NCBI GenBank assembly: GCA_018814825.1
Contig: JAHIYJ010000037.1
Location: 1 to 38,652, forward strand
Reading direction: 5' to 3'
DNA from: Candidatus Omnitrophota bacterium
GTDB lineage: Bacteria > Omnitrophota > Gorgyraeia > Gorgyraeales > Gorgyraeaceae
DNA length: 38,652 nt
Below are positions 1-7,153 of the stretch, in pieces (position 1 is the first letter of the stretch; the number at the start of each line of letters is the position of its first letter). The notes under the pieces are model-generated. The model did no database searches, had not been told where the DNA came from, and worked only from the letters and a program-made list of their open reading frames with translations. The translations under genes were made by a program, and so were the position numbers.

Positions 1-399
1 GAGAAAGGCCTGCTTACCAAGGCACGGCTGGACGAACGCGTAAGGCAGGATATAGAGTTCGGCAGGGCTATAGCTAAGTCTATAGCCGGCCTGGATATAG
101 GCCAGACTGTTGTGGTAAAAGACATGGTCGTCCTGGCAATAGAATCCATTGAGGGTACGGACGAGGCTATTAAAAGAGGTGCCCGCTACGGCAAAGAAGG
201 GGTTGTGGTCATAAAGGTGAGCAAGCCTGACCAGGACATGCGATTCGATGTGCCTATAATAGGGCCCGGGACGATAAAGCTACTGCGGGAAGTCAGGGCC
301 GCGTGTATAGCCATAGAAGCGGAAAAGACCTTGATTATAGACAAAGAAGAGACCATAAAACTGGCGGATGAGTCGAACCTGGGAATCGTCGCTATATAA
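1..399 (+). CDS. lpxI: UDP-2,3-diacylglucosamine pyrophosphatase LpxI (DUF1009), C-terminal part, 5' truncated by window edge
   Basis: Frame 1 is open from base 1 (EKGLLTKARLDERVRQDIEFGRAIAKSIAGLDIGQTVVVKDMVVLAIESIEGTDEAIKRG...); the 'AIE.IEGTDEAI.RG' motif is typical of LpxI C-termini. Confidence 0.85.
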   Translation, partial: EKGLLTKARLDERVRQDIEFGRAIAKSIAGLDIGQTVVVKDMVVLAIESIEGTDEAIKRGARYGKEGVVVIKVSKPDQDMRFDVPIIGPGTIKLLREVRAACIAIEAEKTLIIDKEETIKLADESNLGIVAI

Positions 400-402
400 A
401 AA

Positions 403-1116
403 ATGTCAAAGAAAAAACAGATTATATCAAATCCTTCCAGCACGATAGAAGCCCTTACCAAGATCTCAAGAGCGATATCAAGCGATCTCTATCTGGAAGA
501 TATATTGAAGTTGATAGTGACCGTGACCGCGGAGGTAATGAACTCAAGGATCTGCACCCTGATGCTTTTTGATGAAAAAAAACAGCACCTTGTTATACGC
601 GCGACGCAGAGTATAAGCGAGGAGTATATAAACAAGAATCCTCTGAAAAAAAGTGAGGGCATTGTCTGGAAAGCGGCAGAGACGAATAGACCAATAGTGG
701 TGCCGGATGTATTGAAGGAAGCAGACTATAAATATAAAGACGTGGCGGAAAAAGAAGGTCTTGTATCATTACTATGCGTGCCGATGGCCGTTAAAAATAA
801 AGTAATAGGAATCTTAAACTGTTACACCTCCAAACCTCACAAGTTTTCAAAGACGGAGATCAATATATTGACAAGCGTCGCCAATCAGGCTGCGGTCGCC
901 ATAGAGAATACAGAGCTGATGGTAAAGACACGCGTCATACAGGAAGAACTTGAGACGCGCAAGGTAGTGGAGAAGGCCAAAGGTATCCTGATGAGGGAAG
1001 AGGGCCTTACGGAAGTCGAGGCGTTTAGGAAGATCCAGAAATTCAGCATGGATCGCCGGAAACCGATGAAAGAAGTGGCGGAGGCGATTTTGATGATGCA
1101 TGAGATGAAAGGATAG
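403..1116 (+). CDS. GAF domain protein with C-terminal ANTAR (RNA-binding antiterminator) domain
   Basis: GAF-like N-terminal half (LCVPMAVKNKVIGILNCYTS...FSKTEINILTSVANQAAVAIEN) and ANTAR-like C-terminus (VVEKAKGILMREEGLTEVEAFRKIQKFSMDRRKPMKEVAEAIL). Confidence 0.85.
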   Translation: MSKKKQIISNPSSTIEALTKISRAISSDLYLEDILKLIVTVTAEVMNSRICTLMLFDEKKQHLVIRATQSISEEYINKNPLKKSEGIVWKAAETNRPIVVPDVLKEADYKYKDVAEKEGLVSLLCVPMAVKNKVIGILNCYTSKPHKFSKTEINILTSVANQAAVAIENTELMVKTRVIQEELETRKVVEKAKGILMREEGLTEVEAFRKIQKFSMDRRKPMKEVAEAILMMHEMKG

Positions 1117-1187
1117 CGTTTAGCGTAGAGCGCATAGCGTATAGTAAAACAAAAAACTATCCGCTATCCGCTATCCGCTATCCGCTA
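1111..1187. repeat. Heptamer-based imperfect inverted repeat: TAGCGNN-type units on the left arm, CTATCCG x3+ on the right arm
   Basis: ggatagcgtttagcgtagagcgcatagcgtatag - taaaacaaaaa - ctatccgctatccgctatccgctatccgcta; the arms are complementary with mismatches. Confidence 0.85.
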
Positions 1188-1194
1188 AAAGAAT

Positions 1195-1590
1195 GTGCCA
1201 AAAAAATCTACTTACAAAGGCTTACAAGAAAATGTCCGTAATTTAAAGACCCCAAAGATAGACGTATGGCGCAACCAATACACGGATAAAGATTACGTGG
1301 TCACTCTTCAGCACCCCGAGTTTACCTGTGTATGCCCTAAAACAGCTCTTCCGGATTTCGCAGCCATAACGATTCAGTATAAGCCTGATAAAGTATGCGT
1401 GGAGCTGAAGTCATTTAAGCTCTATCTGCTTTTTTACAGGGATGTGGGCATTTTCCACGAACACGTAATAAACAAGATCCTGGATGATTTCGTGGCCTCG
1501 TGCAGGCCAAGGTGGGTGGGTATTAAAGGCGAGTTCAATATGCGCGGCGGGATTAAAACCACGGTTACCAGCGAATACAATAGGAGTTAA
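1195..1590 (+). CDS. queF: NADPH-dependent 7-cyano-7-deazaguanine (preQ1) reductase QueF
   Basis: FTCVCPKTALPDFA, VELKSFKLYLLFYRDVGIFHEHVINKI and GIKGEFNMRGGIKTTV are QueF signatures; GTG start. Confidence 0.92.
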   Translation: MPKKSTYKGLQENVRNLKTPKIDVWRNQYTDKDYVVTLQHPEFTCVCPKTALPDFAAITIQYKPDKVCVELKSFKLYLLFYRDVGIFHEHVINKILDDFVASCRPRWVGIKGEFNMRGGIKTTVTSEYNRS

Positions 1591-1592
1591 AC

Positions 1593-2924
1593 ATGATAGC
1601 GAAGACAAAAAAAGACGTACTGGCTCTAGTCAAAAAGCACGACATTAAATTTATAAAACTGTGGTTCGCGGATGTCCTGGGTTTTCAGAAGGGTATCGCC
1701 ATTACTAAACGTGAACTAGAGAAGGCCATTAGCGAAGGCATGGGTTTTGACGGCTCATCCATAGAGGGTTTCGCGCGCATTGAGGAAAGCGATATGGTGG
1801 CCATGCCGGACGCGTCAACATTTCAGTTGATTCCCTGGCGGACTGACAAAGAGAGTCTTTCAGCGAGGATGTTCTGCGATGTGGTGAAGCCCAACGGCAA
1901 GCCGTTTGAGGGGGATCCCAGGTATGTATTGAAGAAAAACCTGAAAAAAGCGAAAGAAATGGGTTTTGTTTACTATATAGGCCCTGAACTTGAATATTTT
2001 TATTTTGAGAACCCGAAAAATACCATAATCCTGGACAGGGGAGGATATTTTGACCTGACGCCGCTGGACGTGGCGCAGGACCTTAGGCGCGAGACAGTGG
2101 TCATGCTTGAGAAGATGGGCGTGAAGGTAGAATACAGCCATCATGAGGTGGCTACCTCGCAGCACGAGATAGACCTCAGGTATTGCGACGCGCTTACCAT
2201 GGCGGATAATGTAATGACCTATCGCATGGTAGTTAAGGAAGTCGCCAGGCGGCATGGTAAATATGCCACTTTTATGCCTAAACCCATCTATGGTATAAAT
2301 GGCAGTGGCATGCATGTCCACCAGTCGCTTTTTAAGGGCTCAAAGAACGCGTTTTTCAGCAAGACTGACAAGAGCCATCTCTCAGACATGGCCAAATATT
2401 TTGTAGCGGGTATCTTAAGGCATGTCCCTGAGATAACTACTGTAACAAACCAGTGGGTTAATTCCTATAAAAGGCTTATCCCGGGTTACGAGGCTCCGGT
2501 GTATATATGCTGGGCGCAGATGAACCGCTCTGCTCTCGTGAGGGTGCCTATGTATAAGCCCGGCAAGGAGAATGCTACCAGGATAGAGTTTCGCTCTCCT
2601 GACCCGGCAGCTAACCCGTATCTGGCTTTTTCTGTTATGCTGGCGGCCGGACTCGAGGGCATTAAAAAGAAATATAAGCTCCCTCGCCCGGCGGAAGATA
2701 ATATCTATAGAATGACAGAGGAAGAGCGCGCGAAAGCAGGCATAAGATCCCTGCCGGAAGATCTTTATGAGGCGATCAAGCTCACTGAAAAAAGCGAGCT
2801 TGTTAAAGAGGCCTTAGGAGACACTGTGTTCGAGTACTTTATACGCAACAAAAAGATGGAATGGGACGAATACAGATCCCAGATCTCCAGGTATGAATTA
2901 GATAAATACCTACCTATTCTATAA
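1593..2924 (+). CDS. glnA: Type I glutamine synthetase
   Basis: GFDGSSIEGFARIEESDM, GPELEYF, MPKPIYGINGSGMHVHQSL, NRSALVRVP and EFRSPDPAANPYLAFSVMLAAGLEGI. Confidence 0.95.
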   Translation: MIAKTKKDVLALVKKHDIKFIKLWFADVLGFQKGIAITKRELEKAISEGMGFDGSSIEGFARIEESDMVAMPDASTFQLIPWRTDKESLSARMFCDVVKPNGKPFEGDPRYVLKKNLKKAKEMGFVYYIGPELEYFYFENPKNTIILDRGGYFDLTPLDVAQDLRRETVVMLEKMGVKVEYSHHEVATSQHEIDLRYCDALTMADNVMTYRMVVKEVARRHGKYATFMPKPIYGINGSGMHVHQSLFKGSKNAFFSKTDKSHLSDMAKYFVAGILRHVPEITTVTNQWVNSYKRLIPGYEAPVYICWAQMNRSALVRVPMYKPGKENATRIEFRSPDPAANPYLAFSVMLAAGLEGIKKKYKLPRPAEDNIYRMTEEERAKAGIRSLPEDLYEAIKLTEKSELVKEALGDTVFEYFIRNKKMEWDEYRSQISRYELDKYLPIL

Positions 2925-2932
2925 ATTAAGCC

Positions 2933-3673
2933 ATGCGCAAAACCAGCGTTATACTACTAATTATATTCTCGTGTCTATTGGCCTATGGACTTATAACCAT
3001 GGCGCCTCCGGGAGATATCGTCGAGGCGCAGACCGAAAAGGGAAATGTTTCACATCCGCCTTTTCGTAAAGGAGAGAGCTTTAAGTATGATGTGATGTAT
3101 AAAAAAGTAAGGCTCGGGGAATCTATCCTGACCTTTCACGGCGAAGGGAAGAGCGGGGATAGACAAGTTTATTATATAACTTTCCGAACCAGAATACCTT
3201 CCTTGAAAGACGCAGAAGACCTGTATGCCGATAAACATACCTTTCTGCCTATAGAGGTCCATAGGTCAATCAAAAAAAAGGTGGGCTTTGATGATGAGAT
3301 AGTGGAACGGTACGATCAGGATAATTTCAGGGTGGATATAAGCCAGGAGAGCAAATTACGCTCCAGGGAATTCAGTATACAGAAAGATTCCCCTATCCAC
3401 AACGCCATACTCCTTGTATATTACTACAGGATGCAGAAAGTTTTCCATGAAGAAGACGTGCTAGCAGTCAACTTGCCCCTTGTGGATTTTAAGATCATTT
3501 ATAGCGGCATAGAGACCATTGACACGTCTATTGGCGAATATCGGGCCCATGTGTTTACCAGTGATCCAGCAAAGTTCAAACTATGGCTCAGCGCTGATGA
3601 AAGGCGCATACCTTTAAAGATAGAAAACCCCGGCACATTGGGGTATTCTTTGGTAATAAAATCAGTAGACTAG
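2933..3673 (+). CDS. DUF3108-like exported protein with N-terminal signal/anchor
   Basis: Hydrophobic N-terminus; FRKGESFKYDVMYKKVRLGESILTF...YADKHTFLPIEVHRSIKK resembles DUF3108. Confidence 0.65.
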   Translation: MRKTSVILLIIFSCLLAYGLITMAPPGDIVEAQTEKGNVSHPPFRKGESFKYDVMYKKVRLGESILTFHGEGKSGDRQVYYITFRTRIPSLKDAEDLYADKHTFLPIEVHRSIKKKVGFDDEIVERYDQDNFRVDISQESKLRSREFSIQKDSPIHNAILLVYYYRMQKVFHEEDVLAVNLPLVDFKIIYSGIETIDTSIGEYRAHVFTSDPAKFKLWLSADERRIPLKIENPGTLGYSLVIKSVD

Positions 3674-3718
3674 ATAATTTTATATTAGTGCATAGCAAGG
3701 GTATAAAGTTATTTTTAC

Positions 3719-3747
3719 TTGACTAAGCATAGTTATTAAATGATAAT
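3719..3747 (+). promoter_or_regulatory. Sigma70-type promoter for gdhA leader
   Basis: TTGACT - 17 bp - GATAAT. Confidence 0.7.
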
Positions 3748-3764
3748 ATTATGTACTTTAGGAC

Positions 3765-3806
3765 AAAGGCGTTCTAGTGGTAAAAAGAATGCCTTTTTAT
3801 TTTTTA
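3765..3806 (+). terminator. Intrinsic terminator/attenuator in gdhA 5' leader
   Basis: aaaggcgttct - agtggtaaaa - agaatgccttt then tttattttttt; 11-bp stem with one G.U, located between promoter and gdhA RBS. Confidence 0.8.
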
Positions 3807-3868
3807 ACTAGCATTAAATTTAAGGAACGAAGTGAACGCAAATCGTCGTGTCTTTTAAGGAGGTAGTT

Positions 3869-5206
3869 ATGCAGAAGAAAATAAAAGATTTTATGTCGAA
3901 GGTTATAGAAAAGAATCCGGGAGAGACTGAATTTCACCAGGCAGTACAGGAAGTAGTAGAGTCAGTAATGCCGTTCATTGAAAAAAATCCTAAATATCAG
4001 AATGCAAAGATCCTCGAGAGAATGGTCGAGCCGGAAAGAGTAGTGATGTTTAGAGTGCCATGGCAGAATGATAAAGGCGAGATTCAGGTAGATAGAGGAT
4101 TTCGCATAGAGATGAATAGCGCACTTGGTCCTTACAAAGGCGGGATCAGGTTCCATCCAAGCGTAAACCTCGGCATACTTAAATTTTTAGCATTCGAGCA
4201 AGTTTTCAAGAATAGCGTTACTACCTTACCTATGGGTGGTGGAAAAGGCGGCTCTGACTTTGACCCAAAGGGAAAATCAGACAATGAAGTAATGCGCTTC
4301 TGTCAAAGTTTTATGACAGAACTCCAGCGCCATATTGGACCAGACACAGATGTGCCTGCAGGAGATATAGGAGTAGGTGGAAGAGAAATAGGATATATGT
4401 TTGGCCAGTACAAGAGGCTTCGCAATGAATTTACAGGAGTTTTAACAGGCAAAGGACTAAACTGGGGCGGAAGTTTGATAAGGCCAGAAGCAACAGGCTA
4501 TGGCTGCGTATATTTTGCGCAGGAGATGTTAAAGACAAAAGGCGAATCTTTAAAAGGAAAGGTCTGCACGGTTTCAGGCTCTGGGAACGTTGCGCAGTAC
4601 ACCGTTGAGAAACTGCTCCAGTTAGGCGCAAAGTCAGTTACGCTTTCAGACTCGAATGGGTATATTTATGATCCTGATGGAATAAGCAAACAGAAGCTTG
4701 AATTTGTGATGGAACTAAAGAATGTACGCCGGGGGAGGATAAAAGAATACGCTGCAAAATACAATTGTAAATATGTAGAAGGAAGATGGCCGTGGGAGGT
4801 AAAATGCGATTGTGCATTTCCCTCTGCTACGCAGAATGAGATACACGATACCGATGCTAAAAGGCTGATTAAGAATGGCTGTATCCTGGTTGCTGAAGGG
4901 GCAAATATGCCTTCGATGCCAAAGGCAGTAGAGGTATTTTTGGATGCAAAGACACTTTATGCACCAGGTAAGGCGTCGAATGCAGGAGGGGTAGCCACAA
5001 GCGGATTTGAAATGTCGCAGAATAGCCAGAGATTGTCCTGGACGAGAGAAGAAGTAGATGAAAAATTGCGCCAGATTATGATAAAGATTCACGAAAGTTG
5101 TCTTAAATACGGAAAGAAGGGCAACTTTACAAATTATGTCGATGGAGCGAACCTCGCAGGCTTTGTAAAAGTAGCCGATGCAATGCTGGATCAGGGCTTG
5201 GTGTAA
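3869..5206 (+). CDS. gdhA: Hexameric-type glutamate dehydrogenase
   Basis: RGFRIEMNSALGPYKGGIRFHPSVNLGILKFLAFEQVFKNSVTTLPMGGGKGGSDFDPKGKSDNEVMRFCQSFM; ATG preceded by aaggagg. The track start at 3848 is probably too early. Confidence 0.95.
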   Translation: MQKKIKDFMSKVIEKNPGETEFHQAVQEVVESVMPFIEKNPKYQNAKILERMVEPERVVMFRVPWQNDKGEIQVDRGFRIEMNSALGPYKGGIRFHPSVNLGILKFLAFEQVFKNSVTTLPMGGGKGGSDFDPKGKSDNEVMRFCQSFMTELQRHIGPDTDVPAGDIGVGGREIGYMFGQYKRLRNEFTGVLTGKGLNWGGSLIRPEATGYGCVYFAQEMLKTKGESLKGKVCTVSGSGNVAQYTVEKLLQLGAKSVTLSDSNGYIYDPDGISKQKLEFVMELKNVRRGRIKEYAAKYNCKYVEGRWPWEVKCDCAFPSATQNEIHDTDAKRLIKNGCILVAEGANMPSMPKAVEVFLDAKTLYAPGKASNAGGVATSGFEMSQNSQRLSWTREEVDEKLRQIMIKIHESCLKYGKKGNFTNYVDGANLAGFVKVADAMLDQGLV

Positions 5207-5213
5207 AAAGTCC

Positions 5214-5241
5214 TTGACAAATTTTTGAAGCGTGATATAAT
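5214..5241 (+). promoter_or_regulatory. Sigma70-type promoter for gltB-like leader
   Basis: TTGACA - 16 bp - TATAAT. Confidence 0.8.
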
Positions 5242-5289
5242 AATTCTTTGTAAGGTACAAGGTGAGTACTTTATAAGAGAATAGCAATG

Positions 5290-5318
5290 AGGCGTTCATA
5301 AAAGAACGCCTTTTTTGT
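5290..5318 (+). terminator. Leader terminator/attenuator 1 upstream of gltB-like gene
   Basis: ggcgttc - ataaaa - gaacgcc - ttttttgttttt. Confidence 0.85.
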
Positions 5319-5332
5319 TTTTACGGATAAAG

Positions 5333-5378
5333 ACGTCCTTTTTATAGCGACGCTCGCTATTAAGAAGGGCGTTTTTTA
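5333..5378 (+). terminator. Leader terminator/attenuator 2 upstream of gltB-like gene
   Basis: acgtcctttttatagcga - cgc - tcgctattaagaagggcgt - tttttt, long stem with G.U pairs and one bulge. Confidence 0.75.
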
Positions 5379-5462
5379 TGCCCTTTGACTAAAGGAGAGA
5401 GAATTGACCTATTTTTTATGCGAGCAAGAAAAAGCTAAAATTAGAAAAAGGAGGCGAGGGTT

Positions 5463-7052
5463 ATGAATTTACGGACACCAGGAGGGAATGACGCTACAAG
5501 GACTTTTAACCGGTCGAAAAATGTTGTGCCGACTTCAGGACTTTGCTCGAGATGCTTTGAGTCGTGCCGAGGAAACTGCGAGGTATTTAAGTCTTCTTTT
5601 AGGGGCAGGGAAGTCATATATCCGGGTCCTTTTGGCGAAATGACAGCGGGAGGAGATAAAGACTATCCTATAGATTATTCGCATTTGAATATACAAGGAT
5701 ACGCGATGGGTGCGCAGGGTCTACCAGAAGGCGTTGAAGGGAATTCTGATACAGCCACTTTTCCTATTGTAAACACAGAGACAGAGTATGGGTGGGGTAA
5801 AAAGGTTAAAATGAAATTACCTATCTTTACAGGCGCTCTGGGCTCGACAGAGATTGCCAGGAAGAATTGGGAACATTTTACTGTAGGGGCAGCTATCTCC
5901 GGTATAACAATCGTATGCGGAGAAAACGTGTGCGGCGTAGACCCTGCGTTAGAGTTGGATAAAAACGGGAAAATTACAAAATCCCCTGAAATGGACCGCC
6001 GCATAGAAGCATATAGGAGATTTCATGACGGCTATGGCGAAATCCTGGTCCAGATGAATGTAGAGGACACCCGTTTAGGGGTCGCAGAATATCTGCGCAA
6101 GAGACATGACCTTGAGACCATTGAGTTAAAATGGGGACAGGGCGCAAAGTGCATAGGAGGAGAAATAAAGGTAAAATCCCTGGAAGAAGCATTGACACTC
6201 AAGAAACGCGGATATATTGTGACGCCAGACCCTACGATAAAATCAAACCAAGAGGCGTTTAAACAAGGCGCGATAAAAGAGTTTGAGAGACATTCAAGAT
6301 TGGGCTTTGTCTCAGAGGAGGGTTTTATAAAAGAGATAAAACGCCTGAGGGATCTTGGTTACAAGAGGATTACCCTTAAGACAGGGGCGTATTCCATGAG
6401 AGAGCTCGCTATGGCAATAAAATACGCGTCCATGACCAAGATAGACTTATTGACGATAGACGGTGCGCCAGGCGGGACAGGTATGAGCCCATGGAGGATG
6501 ATGCAGGAATGGGGCATCCCTACGTTCTATATCGAAGCATTAATGTATGAATTCTGCGAAAAACTGGCCAATAAAGGTATGAGGGTTCCTGATATTGCTA
6601 TCGCTGGCGGTTTTTCTCTTGAAGACCATGTCTTTAAGGCAATAGCGATGGGAGCGCCTTATGTAAAGGCAGTTTGCATGGGAAGGGCACTTATGATACC
6701 TGGTTTTGTAGGTAAAAACATAGGAGAATGGCTCAAGAATAAAAACCTGCCTCCTACAGTGAAAGAGTTCGGGACGAAACCTGAAGAGATATTCGTCTGC
6801 TACGAGGAGCTTTCAGAGAAATACGGTAAAGACATGAAAGATATCCCGTTAGGAGCAGTTGCTATATATACCTTTACGCAAAGGATCAGAGTAGGGCTAC
6901 AGCAGATCATGGCTGGCTCGAGGAATTTTAGATTGAGCACCATATCAAGAAAAGACCTCATGTGCCTTACGGAAGAGGCCGCGAGAGTTTCAGATATTCC
7001 CTATTTGATGGACGCGTCAAGGGAAGAGGCGGAAAAGGTTCTTGAAGGGTAA
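5463..7052 (+). CDS. FMN-binding glutamate synthase domain protein (GltB central-domain-like) with N-terminal Cys cluster
   Basis: LTIDGAPGGTGMSPWRMMQEWGIPT, PDIAIAGGFSLEDHVFKAIAMGAPYVKAVCMGRALM; N-terminal LCSRCFESCRGNC; no glutaminase domain. Confidence 0.85.
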   Translation: MNLRTPGGNDATRTFNRSKNVVPTSGLCSRCFESCRGNCEVFKSSFRGREVIYPGPFGEMTAGGDKDYPIDYSHLNIQGYAMGAQGLPEGVEGNSDTATFPIVNTETEYGWGKKVKMKLPIFTGALGSTEIARKNWEHFTVGAAISGITIVCGENVCGVDPALELDKNGKITKSPEMDRRIEAYRRFHDGYGEILVQMNVEDTRLGVAEYLRKRHDLETIELKWGQGAKCIGGEIKVKSLEEALTLKKRGYIVTPDPTIKSNQEAFKQGAIKEFERHSRLGFVSEEGFIKEIKRLRDLGYKRITLKTGAYSMRELAMAIKYASMTKIDLLTIDGAPGGTGMSPWRMMQEWGIPTFYIEALMYEFCEKLANKGMRVPDIAIAGGFSLEDHVFKAIAMGAPYVKAVCMGRALMIPGFVGKNIGEWLKNKNLPPTVKEFGTKPEEIFVCYEELSEKYGKDMKDIPLGAVAIYTFTQRIRVGLQQIMAGSRNFRLSTISRKDLMCLTEEAARVSDIPYLMDASREEAEKVLEG

Positions 7053-7083
7053 ATATTAAAGCAGAGGACTGCAAGATTATAGA

Positions 7084-7112
7084 TTTACTCCGATAAAGCT
7101 TTATGTTATAAT
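7084..7112 (+). promoter_or_regulatory. Candidate promoter for carB
   Basis: TTTACT - 17 bp - TATAAT. Confidence 0.55.
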
Positions 7113-7153
7113 ACGTAGGTTATATATTTAACCGAGGCAAAAAGGAGGGGTGT

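Noticed and set aside
1151-1187. CTATCCG repeats as a possible CRISPR array
   Set aside because: 7-nt units without spacers; it is a hairpin-forming tandem repeat, not CRISPR
3765-3790. Canonical ANTAR hexaloop in the gdhA terminator (agtggt)
   Set aside because: Although AGTGGT has A1 and G4, the natural stem leaves a 10-nt loop (agtggtaaaa), so I do not claim a canonical ANTAR hairpin there
4715-5299. 194-aa minus-strand ORF
   Set aside because: Lies antisense to gdhA and its downstream leader; sequence looks like a shadow ORF with no recognisable domain
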